This document shows positions 8,001-15,840 of a stretch of DNA of 64,000 bases, piece after piece. Numbering within the stretch: position 1 is the first letter of the stretch; every line of letters begins with the position of its first letter. Position numbers and translations under genes: made by a program. Below the pieces are notes generated by a model, which was not told the DNA's origin, made no database searches, and saw only the letters and a program-made list of their open reading frames with translations. Source of the stretch: Planomonospora sp. ID82291 (lineage in GTDB: Bacteria > Actinomycetota > Actinomycetes > Streptosporangiales > Streptosporangiaceae); the NCBI RefSeq assembly GCF_015711645.1, contig NZ_JABTEX010000002.1, positions 930,001-994,000 on the forward strand, read 5' to 3'.

Positions 8001-9822
8001 CGAGCGCCCCCGGGCCCACGCCCGCGTCGGCCAGCTCGCGGGCCAGATCGTCGGTGCGCCGGTCCAGCTCCCGGTAGGACAGGACGCGCCCGTCCCCCGC
8101 GACGACGGCCGGCGCCTCGGGCGTCTCCGCGGCCCGCAGCGCGACCAGCTCGTGCACCCGCCGCTCCGCGTCGCGTACGACGGCCGGGTCGCGCAGGGCC
8201 GGGTCGCGCAGGGCCGGGTCGTGTACGGCTGCGTCGTGTAGGGTCGCGTCGCCTGCGGCGCCCGCCTGCGGGTGGAGCCGCCGGTAGGGACCGTCGAGGA
8301 CAGCGAGGCCGTCGAGGACCGCGGGGCCGTCGGGTTCGTCGCCGGTGAGGTCGACGTCCCACACCCGGGTCTCCGGCCGCGTCGCCAGCTCGGTGAGCAT
8401 CCGCACGACGTGATCCCTCATGCGCTCGGCGGTCCCGGCGTCGAAGAGGGCGGTGGAGTAGTCGATGCTGACGTCGATGTCGGGGCCCACGACGGCGTAC
8501 ATGGTGAGGTCGAACCGGGCGCTCGGGGACGGCGTCTCCCACTCGCGCATGGACCAGCCGGGCACCCCGTGGTCGGACGGGTCGGCCCCCTGGACGACCA
8601 GCATGACCTGGAAGACGGGGTTGTGGGCGAGGTCCCGGGGCGCGTTCACCAGCTCGACCACCTGGTCGAACGGGAACCTCTGGTGCTTGAAGGCGCCGAG
8701 GAACGCCGCGCGCGTGCGCCGGAGCAGCTCGGTGAGCGGGGGATTGCCGCGCACGTCGGCGCGCATCGCCAGGGTGTTGACGTACATGCCCACCGACCGG
8801 GCCAGCGAAGGCCGGTCGCGGTTGGCCACCGGCGTCCCGATGACCAGGTCCTCCACGTCGCACACCCGGGCCAGCGCCGCCGCGAAGGCGGTCTGCAGCA
8901 CGATGTACGGCGTGCACCTCTCGCGCCGCAGCAGCGCGCGCAACCCCTGGGCGACCTCGTCGGGCAACCGCGCGGAGCAGCGTCCGGAGTCCGTCTCCTG
9001 CGCGGCGGTGCGCGGCCGGTCGGTGGGCAGCGGCAGCAGGGGCGGGGCGCCGTCGAGCCGGTCGCGCCAGTAGTCGCGGTCGGCGCGGAGCGATTCGGGA
9101 TCCTGGCCGGCCAGCCAGACCGCGTAGTCGGGGAACTGCGCGACCCCGTCGGGGGAGCCGCCGAGGGAGCCGTCGGGGGCGGCGGCCTCCGGCTCGCCGA
9201 TCGCGGCGGCGGCGACGGCGGCGCGGTAGCCGGCGAACAGCTCGTCCGAGACGACCCCCAGGGAGGGGCCGTCGGCGACGATGTGGTGCACGCTCATCAG
9301 GAGCACGTGCTCGTCCTCGGCCAGGCGCAGCAGCGCGACCCGCAGCAGCGGCGGGCGGCCGAGGTCGAACGGCGCGGTCAGGATCTCCCGGGTGCGCCGC
9401 CGCGCGAGCGCCTCCCGCTCTCCGATCGCCGAGCCCGGTGCGGGGAGCGCGCTGAGATCCTCGACGTGCAGCAGCCCGGCGAGGTCGTCCTCGGACAGGT
9501 CGTGGACGACCTGCCGCGGCCCGGCCTCCGTCTCCACGACGGCGGTGCGCAGCGCCTCGTGCCGCCGGACCAGCGCGCCCAGGGACCCGCGCAGCGCCGC
9601 CAGGTCGATCGTCCCGGTGATCCGGAGCCCCATCCACAGCAGGTAGGCGGCGCCGTCGAACCCGACGCGGTCCAGGAACCACAGGCGCTGCTGGGCCGGG
9701 GTGAGCGGGATGTCACCGGAGGGATCGCGGCGCGGGATCTCCGAGTCCGGCCCGGACCCGGTCGCGGACCGCCGCGCGTCCTCGCGGGGGAGCCCGGCCT
9801 TCGGGGCCATGTCACTCGGCAT
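5077..9822 (-). CDS. Single-module NRPS with terminal thioester reductase (C-A-T-R)
   Basis: A nonribosomal peptide synthetase of 1581 residues. Condensation domain: about 35-480, with the catalytic motif HHIVADG at 179-185. Adenylation domain: about 555-1090, with YTSGSTGRPKG at 706-716, NHYGPTEATVCAT near 849 and the A10 lysine near 1083. Carrier domain: LGGHSL at 1135-1140, phosphopantetheine on Ser1139. Reductase domain: from about 1215, with GATGFLG at 1222-1228 and YNQSK at 1380-1384. The reductase should release the product as an aldehyde or alcohol. By hand alignment to GrsA the ten pocket residues read D,A,G,D,M,G,H,V,C,K; I cannot name the substrate. The ATG at 9822 is preceded by GGAGGAG. 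Six 12-bp repeats (7129-7200) insert a Gly-Thr-Ala-Asp loop in the A domain, and 15-bp repeats near 8185-8240 lengthen the C-A linker. Confidence 0.95.
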   Translation of the reverse strand: MPSDMAPKAGLPREDARRSATGSGPDSEIPRRDPSGDIPLTPAQQRLWFLDRVGFDGAAYLLWMGLRITGTIDLAALRGSLGALVRRHEALRTAVVETEAGPRQVVHDLSEDDLAGLLHVEDLSALPAPGSAIGEREALARRRTREILTAPFDLGRPPLLRVALLRLAEDEHVLLMSVHHIVADGPSLGVVSDELFAGYRAAVAAAAIGEPEAAAPDGSLGGSPDGVAQFPDYAVWLAGQDPESLRADRDYWRDRLDGAPPLLPLPTDRPRTAAQETDSGRCSARLPDEVAQGLRALLRRERCTPYIVLQTAFAAALARVCDVEDLVIGTPVANRDRPSLARSVGMYVNTLAMRADVRGNPPLTELLRRTRAAFLGAFKHQRFPFDQVVELVNAPRDLAHNPVFQVMLVVQGADPSDHGVPGWSMREWETPSPSARFDLTMYAVVGPDIDVSIDYSTALFDAGTAERMRDHVVRMLTELATRPETRVWDVDLTGDEPDGPAVLDGLAVLDGPYRRLHPQAGAAGDATLHDAAVHDPALRDPALRDPAVVRDAERRVHELVALRAAETPEAPAVVAGDGRVLSYRELDRRTDDLARELADAGVGPGALAGVVLPPGPEAVVAILGVLKAGGAYLPLDPSHPPARLRDILRESGARVTLSAGGGGIEVSAPAADGGAAHSNGTTHGDGTAPEAPSGRPGPGDLAYVIYTSGSTGRPKGVMVTHATLSRLTESFTRVHGFGPGQRLLVLPPLTFDASVGDVFPALTSGAALVFHPEPALLDGAELVRFCAARGVTAVDTAAALWRRWAGELDGTGVPGDWPVEIMMIGGERVPMDAVRAWARATGGRVRLVNHYGPTEATVCATVHVTVDGTAEVPARGTAGDTAGDTADGTAGDTAGDTAGNGAAGAVAAGAVHLPIGRPLPHVRAYVCDRYGGRAPVGTPGELYLGGDCLARGYLGNPALTADRFVPDPFAAVPGSRMYRTGDLVRRLADGSLEFLGRVDRQVKIHGHLVEPAEVEAALVTHPAVGEAAVAAVPDPAGHHRLVAYVTGGEPGDLRRHLRDRLPDYLVPARFVRLDALPRTAHGKTDYAALPVPDPGGSGADEFVPPRGPVEEAVARVWARVLDMERVGRHDGFFALGGHSLRIAEVVTRVHDELGVRPSVRDLFEAADLAEFAALVTARADGSRGDAGDDAPDLRAEVRLPDEIAVAAPASVRRRPETILLTGATGFLGAHLVAELLARTTARVVCLVRADSPEHALRRVRENLARYGLDRASGGPRLVGLPGDLAAPRLGLGAGAFGDLALEVDAVCHSGGLVNFAQPYALLRPPNVAGTVEVLRLAAAGGGVPVHLLSTLGVYLGDAYRGRPVTELDPPEDPGGLGGGYNQSKWVADRLAEPARRRGIPVTVHRPARVGGDSRTGIGAPDDYFGRLLITCAQVGMVPDLGYEEDLSPVDQVAGGVAAAVASAESPPHDLHYFNPATVGYRQIAAALTERGHPADPVPWSRWRAAVLDRLAAGEPVAFEPFAAGLAEAEPRFDRPLFDCTRTEKWLSGAGVPDAPDAPRLLGRYLDALAASGLPPAAGSRS

Positions 9823-9881
9823 GTGTTTCGACTCCTCCGACGGACCGGCTGGGGGCATGCGGCGTCTACGGGATGTTCGAT

Positions 9882-9901
9882 CTTTGGGAGCGCTCCCAAA
9901 G
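9882..9901. promoter_or_regulatory. CebR/CelR-type LacI-family operator upstream of the NRPS
   Basis: CTTTGGGAGCGCTCCCAAAG is a perfect 20-base palindrome. Its core TGGGAGCGCTCCCA (9885-9898) is identical to the 14-base operator known for CelR of Thermobifida and CebR of Streptomyces, the cellobiose-responsive LacI-family repressors. It lies 63 bases upstream of the NRPS ATG, in the expected promoter region. No LacI-family gene is present in the window, so the regulator would act from elsewhere. Confidence 0.8.
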
Positions 9902-9960
9902 CTAGCGACGCCCTCCGCCGGGCGTCAAGGAAACCGCAGCCGGGCTCTCTTCCGAAGAGG

Positions 9961-10650
9961 GTGCCGAGGCGGCCCCGGCGACGGCGGGAGCGGCTCCCGC
10001 TGACCCGGCAGATCGCCGCCGCACGCGCCGCGTACCCGCAGGGCGCGATCGGGGCGGTACGGCCCGCGGCCGAGCCCGGCGCGACCACCCGGGTCCTGCT
10101 GGACGTGGACGGCCTGCCGGAGTCCACCCGGCTGGCGGTCTTCGTCGACCCGTACACGGGCGAGGTACGGGGCGCGCTGGAGAGCTACGGCAGTTCGGGC
10201 GCGCTCCCGGTGCGCGCCTGGATCTCCACCCTCCACCGCCACCTGCACCTGGGGGAGGCGGGCCGCCTCTACAGCGAGCTGGCCGCCGGCTGGCTCTGGG
10301 CGGTCGCGCTCGGCGGCGTCGTGCTCTGGCTGAGCCACCGCCGCCGCGCGCTGAAGCCCGACCTCACGGCCGTGGGCCTGCGGCGGACCCTGTCCTGGCA
10401 CGGCTCGGTCGGCCTGTGGATCACCGTCGGCCTGCTCTTCCTGTCGGCCACCGGGCTGACCTGGTCGGCGTACGCGGGCGCGAACGTCGACAAGCCGCAG
10501 GCCGCCCTGGGCTGGACGACCCCGGCGGTGCTCCTGCCGGTCGGGGCGGCGGCGGTCGCGGTGGGCGTGTTCGTCCCGCTGCTCGGGATCTCCCTGCTCG
10601 CCTTCCTGGTCGTCGACGCGGTGCTCGGCAGGGGCGGGACGGCCCGCTGA
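9961..10650 (+). pseudogene. Remnant of a PepSY-associated membrane protein
   Basis: The frame encodes the middle and the extreme end of a PepSY-TM protein. Residues like VFVDPYTGEVRG, HRHLHLGEAGRLYSELA and LHRxLHLG are typical of the central part. The N-terminal helix and first part are missing. After GWTTPAV the sequence jumps directly into the last helix (VFVPLLGISLLAFLVVD), so the second PepSY domain and two helices are deleted in frame. A GTG at 9961 opens the frame, but there is no good ribosome site. About 230 residues remain against the usual 400-500 of this family. I judge it non-functional, although expression of a short membrane protein cannot be excluded. Confidence 0.75.
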
Positions 10651-10666
10651 CCCGCACCGGCGCCGT

Positions 10667-10728
10667 CCGGACGGTGATCGATCGCGGCCTTCGCCGTAGT
10701 CCGAAGAGCATGATCGATCACCGTCCGG
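10667..10728. terminator. Strong inverted repeat between convergent genes
   Basis: A perfect 17-base inverted repeat (10667-10683 and 10712-10728, arms beginning CCGGACGGTGATCGATC) around a 28-base loop. It sits between the end of the PepSY remnant and the stop of the opposite-strand PH-domain gene, where a bidirectional terminator is expected. Confidence 0.6.
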
Positions 10729-10738
10729 GCGGAGCCCG

Positions 10739-11113
10739 CTAGAGGACGTACCCGGCGATCATGTGGCTGAGGCGGATGATGTCGGAGCTGCCCTTGAACT
10801 CGAAGCGGACCTTGCCCAGGCCGCTGAACCAGAGTTCCAGCTCGGCGTCGAGGTCGAAGGTCCCGGCGGTCTCGACCGACCACGCCTGGACCTTGGCGTA
10901 GGGCAGGGAGGAGAAGTCGCGCTTCTTGCCGGTGAGTCCCTGGACGTTGACCGCGATGATGCGCTTGTCGGTGAAGACGACGAAGTCCCGGACGGTTTTG
11001 TAGCAGGAGACGATCTGCTCGCCGTGGAGCATGAGAGGGGCCACGGCCGGGCCGACCTCCTCCGGTCGGCACGGATTCAGTTTGAAGAAGGAACCGCTGC
11101 TGAAGTCAATCAC
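10739..11113 (-). CDS. Small PH-domain-like protein
   Basis: A soluble protein of 124 residues matching the bacterial PH-like (bPH) proteins of about 125 residues found across bacteria. The diagnostic features are the opening IDFSSGSFFKL, VRDFVVFTDKRIIAVNVQGLTGKK and the closing TAGFTDLDAELELWFSGLG-type strand-helix pattern. The GTG at 11113 is chosen because the family begins exactly there (V/M-IDFS); the open frame continues upstream but into non-conserved sequence. No membrane segment or signal is seen. The function is unknown; the fold suggests binding of a partner or ligand. Confidence 0.85.
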   Translation of the reverse strand: MIDFSSGSFFKLNPCRPEEVGPAVAPLMLHGEQIVSCYKTVRDFVVFTDKRIIAVNVQGLTGKKRDFSSLPYAKVQAWSVETAGTFDLDAELELWFSGLGKVRFEFKGSSDIIRLSHMIAGYVL

Positions 11114-11391
11114 TTCGCCGAGGTTACCTGCGGGAAGAGGGTCGGCGGCCCTCACCGCTTCCGGGCCCTGCACCGCGTGACGGGAGCGGTCGTCCTCTCG
11201 GGGTCCTGCGCGCCGTTCAGTCCGGCTCGCGGGCCCGCCGCGGGTCGAGCGCCTCCGCGCCGGACTTCTGCTACGACTCGGCCAGCCGGGTCCATCCGGG
11301 CCGGCGTACCGCGTTGATCGACTCCGGAGGGGGTTCCGGCTAGGGTTGGGCGCTCTCTTCGGTTGATCCTTCTCTGTTCCAGGGGATACGA

Positions 11392-13896
11392 GTGCGTCTT
11401 CCTCGTCTCGGCCGCCGGTACCGCCTCGGGTGGCCGGCGGCACTGATCGCGGGCGGTTACACGGCCGCGGTCGCCGTGTCCGGCGTCGTCGCGGCGGCGG
11501 GCGGTGACGGGGCCCTCTCCGGGGTGCTGTTCCTCGGCGCCTGGTGGGGACAGGATGCGGAGGACCTGACGGGGTGGTCCCTGCTTCCGCTGCTCCTGGC
11601 CGGAGCGGTGCAGGGATGGGCGCTCTGGCAGATCCTCCGCGGCCCGGTGGTCGGCGACCGCACCGGGCCTTCCGGGTCGTCTGCAGGGCCTTCCGGGTCG
11701 TCTGCAGGGCCTGCCGGGTCGTCTGCAGGGCCTGCCGGGTCGTCTGCAGGGCCTGCCGGGTCGGCGGGGTCGACCGTGCGCTGGTTGCGCCGGGCGCTCT
11801 ACGCGGACCTGGGCCTGCACCTGGTCTTCCACCGGTTCACCGGGCTCTCGTCCCCGTGGTGGGCGGACATCGGCTGGGGCCTGGTGGAGGCGGCCCTCGT
11901 GCTGCTGTTCCACCGGGTGCTGACCGGCGCGTCCCGGGGGGTGAGGCTCACCGCGCTCGCGGCCGGGACGCTGTCCGCGGCGGCGCTGACCGGCGCGAGG
12001 GTGTGCGACGCCCTCGACCTGCGCGCCGCCGGGGAGGTCTTCCAACTCGGGAGCCTGAACGGGATGTCCTGGACGGTGTGGACGGTGCTGGTCCTCGTGA
12101 TGCAGGCGCGAGACGGCCGGTGGGGCAGGACCACGGTGTGGGTGGGGATCGCGGACCTGGCGATGTCACTCGTCATCGGGCCCGTCCTCCTCACCCTCCG
12201 TCTCCCGGGGGAGGGCTTCGAGGCTACGGGGCTGACCGGTTTCATCCTCGTGTCCCACACCCTCGTCCCGATCTGGCTGGCCCGGTCCGCGCACGACCTC
12301 GGCGGCCCGCGGGCGGAGGCCGTACCGGGCGGGGATCGGCCGGTTCCGGATCGGGCGCCGCTCGGGTGGTGGCCGCTGCCGGCGGCGGCGGTCGTGCTGC
12401 CGCTGCTGCCCGTGCTCGCCGGCCTCGCCCGCGGCGTCCCCTTCTGGCTCGGACCGGAGGGACCGATCGGCGGGACCCTCACCGGCGACCTCCACCCCCG
12501 GCTCGCCCTGCTCTGGTTCCACACCGACCTCCTCGTCGGGGTCGGCGGCCTGGCCCTCCTGGCCCTGGTCGCGGTGGTGCGCCGGACCCGCCGCCAGGTG
12601 CGGACGGCCGCGGGCGTCCTGCTCCTGGCCGCCGCGGCCGGGGCGGTCACCGCGGTCGCCACCGTGTCCGACCCCTGGAACGAGCCGGGGCACATCGGCG
12701 AGGGCGGCGGCCCGGCCTTCAGCCAGGTGTCGTTCGGGTACGGAGGCCCGGAGCTCTACCCCGACTGGGTGTTCGCCTCGGGAGAGGGCGGCGAGGCGGT
12801 CTTCCTCGGCGTCCCGCCGCTCTGGCACGCCACCGCCTGCGCCGCGTCCGCGCTGATCCTGCTGCTGCGGTACGGCCGGCGCCCGGCCCGGCGCTCGCCG
12901 TACCGGACGGCCGCGGTGTGCGCGGTCTCGGCGGCGGCGCTCTGCCTGCTGCCGTCGGCGGACCTCGCGCGCGGCCCGTTCACCACGGAGGGCGACTGCG
13001 GGCGGCTCGGCCCCGCGACCGACGGGTACGGGCGGCCCCTGGTCGTGGCCGACGGGTACGGGCGGCGCGCAGAGGCGCCTCCGCCGAGCGACGAGCTGGC
13101 CTTCGTGTGCGCGGTGCGCGCCGCCGGGAGGGCGCTGCCGTCCTGGCAGGACCTGTCCGATCCGGAGCTGGTGGCCTACGGCCGCCGGCTGTGCGGTGTC
13201 TACACGCGGAACGACCCCGGGGAGATCGCGCGCGTCCGCGCGGTGAGCGGTGTGGACGTGCGCGAGTTCACGTACGTCATCGACGAGATCTGCCCGTCCG
13301 CCGACGCGGTGGTCAGGGCGGAGGCGGCGGCGGAGGAGCGGGAGATGCGGGAGTGGGCGGCGGAGCGGCAGCGCATGTGCGATGAGGCGCCCCGCCACCG
13401 CCCTCTGATCAGACCGGCCTCGGTGACGAGGGTCAGGGAACCGGTGATGACGGACTACGGGGTGCTGGAGGCGTACGAGGAGACCGCCGAGAGCGACCCC
13501 TTCGAGGACGGCCTGCTCGACCGCGCGCAGAAGAACGGGCTGGTGGCCGCGCTCCCCGGTCATCTGATGGTCCGGATCCACTCCGACGCGCCGACCTGCC
13601 TCACGCTCGAGACCTACCCGCGCCGCCCTCCCGTGGAGACCAGGGGCTGGCAGCACGTCGTCGAGGTGGGCTACCGCAGTCCGGGCGGGAGGATCGAGCT
13701 CGGCGACCCGATGAGCGGTCCCGAGTATCCGGACCTCGCCCTGCGCGGCAGGAGCGGCCACTACCGGATCCGGGTGCACTACGCCTGGCTCCCGTGGAAG
13801 GGCGAGGAGCGCGCCGGTCCGCAGCGGCTGCTGATCATGGCCTATCCCGGTCGCGGGGACAACGTCGTCGTCCACCGGAAGCGCACCGGGCACTGA
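11392..13896 (+). CDS. Large multi-pass membrane protein with extracytoplasmic C-domain
   Basis: An 834-residue protein that I do not recognise. The first 540 residues carry roughly ten to twelve hydrophobic helices. The C-terminal 300 residues are soluble, with paired cysteines and a LSDPELVAYGRRLC motif, and end in a beta-rich domain closing YRIRVHYAWLPW...LLIMAYPG. The gene at 15841-17607 has the same order (helices, LSDxxxxAYGRxLC, beta domain ending in RYRVRVYV...LVVVFPG), so the two are distant relatives. Four 21-bp repeats plus a partial one (11665-11765) encode a Gly-Pro-Ser-Ala linker in a loop. The GTG at 11392 is the start; TAGGGT at 11341-11346 is a possible -10 box. Role unknown. 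Confidence 0.85.
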   Translation: MRLPRLGRRYRLGWPAALIAGGYTAAVAVSGVVAAAGGDGALSGVLFLGAWWGQDAEDLTGWSLLPLLLAGAVQGWALWQILRGPVVGDRTGPSGSSAGPSGSSAGPAGSSAGPAGSSAGPAGSAGSTVRWLRRALYADLGLHLVFHRFTGLSSPWWADIGWGLVEAALVLLFHRVLTGASRGVRLTALAAGTLSAAALTGARVCDALDLRAAGEVFQLGSLNGMSWTVWTVLVLVMQARDGRWGRTTVWVGIADLAMSLVIGPVLLTLRLPGEGFEATGLTGFILVSHTLVPIWLARSAHDLGGPRAEAVPGGDRPVPDRAPLGWWPLPAAAVVLPLLPVLAGLARGVPFWLGPEGPIGGTLTGDLHPRLALLWFHTDLLVGVGGLALLALVAVVRRTRRQVRTAAGVLLLAAAAGAVTAVATVSDPWNEPGHIGEGGGPAFSQVSFGYGGPELYPDWVFASGEGGEAVFLGVPPLWHATACAASALILLLRYGRRPARRSPYRTAAVCAVSAAALCLLPSADLARGPFTTEGDCGRLGPATDGYGRPLVVADGYGRRAEAPPPSDELAFVCAVRAAGRALPSWQDLSDPELVAYGRRLCGVYTRNDPGEIARVRAVSGVDVREFTYVIDEICPSADAVVRAEAAAEEREMREWAAERQRMCDEAPRHRPLIRPASVTRVREPVMTDYGVLEAYEETAESDPFEDGLLDRAQKNGLVAALPGHLMVRIHSDAPTCLTLETYPRRPPVETRGWQHVVEVGYRSPGGRIELGDPMSGPEYPDLALRGRSGHYRIRVHYAWLPWKGEERAGPQRLLIMAYPGRGDNVVVHRKRTGH

Positions 13897-13972
13897 CCGC
13901 GGTGTCCCCGCCGCGGTGTCCCCGGACCGGCGGACGCTCCCGGAGAGGGCGCGCCATCGGAAGGAGGGGAGG

Positions 13973-15007
13973 TCAGCCGCGGAGGGCGCGCCCGCCCTCG
14001 GGATCACCGGGTGCGGGGGCCGTGCCGGCCGGGACTTCCCCGTCCAGCAGGGTGTCGATCATCCCCTGGAGCTCGGCGCGCCCGGTGGCGCCGAGCGCTC
14101 CGGTCAACGCCAGGGCGAGCTTGTCGAAGGGGTCGTCCATCGGCAGCTCCTTGATCTTCCCGGCCAGCTCCTCGACGCTCCACCGCCCGTCTTTGCGGAT
14201 GTGGCCGCCGAGGGACCAGCCCTGCCCGACCGCGACCGTGCCGCCCCGCACCGACAGCACCTGCCCGGTGAACGGGCAGGACGGACCGGCCAGGTAGGCG
14301 GCGACGGGCGCGACGGCGGCCGGGTGGAGGGGGTCGAAGCGGTCCGCGGGCGGTTCTGCGCCCATGCCGGGGACGGCGAGGGTGAGCCGGGTGCGGGCCA
14401 TCGAGGGCGAGACGCAGTTGACCCGCACGCCGTAGCGGCCCAGTTCGAGGGCGGCCACGGCGGTCAGCGCGGCGACCCCGGCGTTGCCCGCCGCGTAGGA
14501 GGCCTGTGCGGGCAGCGGGTTGAGCAGCCCGGAGCCGGAGGAGGTGGTGACGACGGCGCGGTCGGTGCGGACCCCCGCCCGGAACCGGTCGCGCCAGTGG
14601 CGGGCGGCCCAGCGGGTCACCGCGAAGGTGCCCTTCAGCTTGACGGCCAGGACGTCGTCGAAGTCCTCCTCCGACAGGTCGGTCAGACCCGCGTTCCGCT
14701 CGATGGTCGCGTTGTTGACCACGGCGTGCAGGTCGCCGAAGGCCCGCAGGGCGGTCTCCACCATGCGGCGGGCGCCGTCCCAGTCGGCGACGCTGTCGGT
14801 GCTGGCCACGGCCCGCCCGCCGCGTGCGGTGATCTCCTCGACGACCTCCGCCGCCACCTCCGCGTCGCCGCCCGTGCCGTCGACGGCGACGCCGGGGTCG
14901 TTGACGACGACCGCGGCGCCCTCGGCGGCGAAGAACAGCGCCTCCTCCCGCCCGATGCCGCGCCCCGCGCCGGTGATGAGGACGACGCGCCCGTCCAGGC
15001 TTCCCAT
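13973..15007 (-). CDS. SDR-family oxidoreductase with altered catalytic lysine
   Basis: A short-chain dehydrogenase/reductase of 344 residues. TGAGRGIG near the N-terminus binds NAD(P), NNAT is the structural motif, and a serine-rich strand precedes SYAAGNAGV. The normal YxxxK catalytic pair therefore reads Y-A-A-G-N: the lysine codon is AAC (plus-strand 14483-14485). The layout (PGVxxDGTGGD, long C-terminus) resembles the hydroxyacyl-CoA dehydrogenase part of MFE-2/17beta-HSD4 proteins. The ATG at 15007 is preceded by GGAAGG. It is divergent from a TetR gene across a clear operator, so that regulator probably controls it. Activity may be lost or changed. Confidence 0.9.
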   Translation of the reverse strand: MGSLDGRVVLITGAGRGIGREEALFFAAEGAAVVVNDPGVAVDGTGGDAEVAAEVVEEITARGGRAVASTDSVADWDGARRMVETALRAFGDLHAVVNNATIERNAGLTDLSEEDFDDVLAVKLKGTFAVTRWAARHWRDRFRAGVRTDRAVVTTSSGSGLLNPLPAQASYAAGNAGVAALTAVAALELGRYGVRVNCVSPSMARTRLTLAVPGMGAEPPADRFDPLHPAAVAPVAAYLAGPSCPFTGQVLSVRGGTVAVGQGWSLGGHIRKDGRWSVEELAGKIKELPMDDPFDKLALALTGALGATGRAELQGMIDTLLDGEVPAGTAPAPGDPEGGRALRG

Positions 15008-15033
15008 GGCGACCACCTTCCAATCGGTGCAGT

Positions 15034-15068
15034 CTCTGTATTAGTGCAGTCTATGCACCAATACAGAG
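15034..15068. promoter_or_regulatory. TetR operator between SDR and TetR genes
   Basis: An inverted repeat with 15-base arms, CTCTGTATTAGTGCA (15034-15048) and TGCACCAATACAGAG (15054-15068), matching at 14 of 15 positions around a five-base centre. It fills the short divergent promoter between the SDR gene and the TetR gene and is the obvious binding site of the TetR protein. Confidence 0.75.
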
Positions 15069-15088
15069 GATGCAATAGGCTGGCCCGC

Positions 15089-15691
15089 ATGGTGGAGAGA
15101 CCCGGACTCCGGGAACTCAAGAAGCGGCGGACCCGGCAGGCGCTGATCGAGGCGGCGGTGCGCCTGTTCGAGGACAGGGGCTACGACGACGTGACCGTGG
15201 CCGAGATCGCCGACGCCGCGGAGGTGTCCCCCCGCACCTTCTTCCTGCACTTCCCGGCCAAGGAGGACGTGCTCCTGGCCGGCGCCGACGTGCGCGTCGA
15301 TCTGGCGCTGCAGGCGATCGCCGGGCGCCGCGCCGGGGAAGGGCTGCCCGAGGTGCTCGTCCGGGCGATGGAGCAGATGGTCGCCGACGCGGGGGACCGC
15401 GATCTGCCCAGCGGGCTCGCGGCGCTCCGGGCCCGGCTGGCGGCCTCGGTGCCTGCGCTGCAGGCCCGGCTGCTGCAGCGGTATCTCGCCGCGCAGGCCG
15501 AGCTGGCCCGGGCGCTGCAGCGGGAGTTCCCCGACCGGCTCGACGCGGTCGCCGCCTCCGCCCTGGTCGGCGCGATGGTCGGCGCGGTCGGCGCGTCCGC
15601 GCTGACGGCGCTGCAGCGCGGCGACGGGCCCGACGGGGTACGGGACGCCATGCGGCGGGCCGTGGCCCTGGTGGCGCGGTCCGTCGCCTGA
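15089..15691 (+). CDS. TetR-family transcriptional regulator
   Basis: A protein of 200 residues. The N-terminal TetR helix-turn-helix is clear: LIEAAVRLFEDRGYDDVTVAEIADAAEVSPRTFFLHFPAKEDVL, about residues 18-61. The C-terminal ligand domain is Ala/Leu-rich and unremarkable. The ATG at 15089 directly follows the operator region shared with the divergent SDR gene. It most likely represses both itself and the SDR gene and is released by a small, perhaps acyl or aromatic, ligand (inference). Confidence 0.9.
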   Translation: MVERPGLRELKKRRTRQALIEAAVRLFEDRGYDDVTVAEIADAAEVSPRTFFLHFPAKEDVLLAGADVRVDLALQAIAGRRAGEGLPEVLVRAMEQMVADAGDRDLPSGLAALRARLAASVPALQARLLQRYLAAQAELARALQREFPDRLDAVAASALVGAMVGAVGASALTALQRGDGPDGVRDAMRRAVALVARSVA

Positions 15692-15756
15692 CCGGCGGTC
15701 GCCTCACGGGCGCCACCGGCACCGTGTGAAGCGATCCCGCGAGAGCGCCCCGCACT

Positions 15757-15791
15757 GTGTGAAGACGGCGGGATGCCGTTCCAGGTGGCCA
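15757..15791 (+). repeat. Decayed copy of the 19.58-kb gene start
   Basis: Thirty-five bases that match 19560-19594 at 32 positions. The matching segment in the second copy covers the ribosome-site region and the first codons of the secreted beta-propeller-like gene. Looser similarity extends about 25 bases further upstream in both places. Here no open frame follows, so this is a remnant of a duplicated gene start. Confidence 0.6.
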
Positions 15792-15840
15792 CAGCCGGCG
15801 GGCGGCGGGCGGCGGAGGGGGGTCCGAGCCCCGCCGTGGC

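Noticed and set aside
5347-8241. A 964-codon plus-strand frame opposite the NRPS
   Set aside because: Gln/Val/Arg/His-rich composition is the usual antisense shadow of a GC-rich gene, and no domain is seen.
3605-9682. A 2025-codon minus-strand frame across the exporter and NRPS
   Set aside because: Only its last 491 codons encode the exporter. The rest is an Arg/Pro/Gly-rich shadow of the NRPS in another frame, as expected at this GC content.
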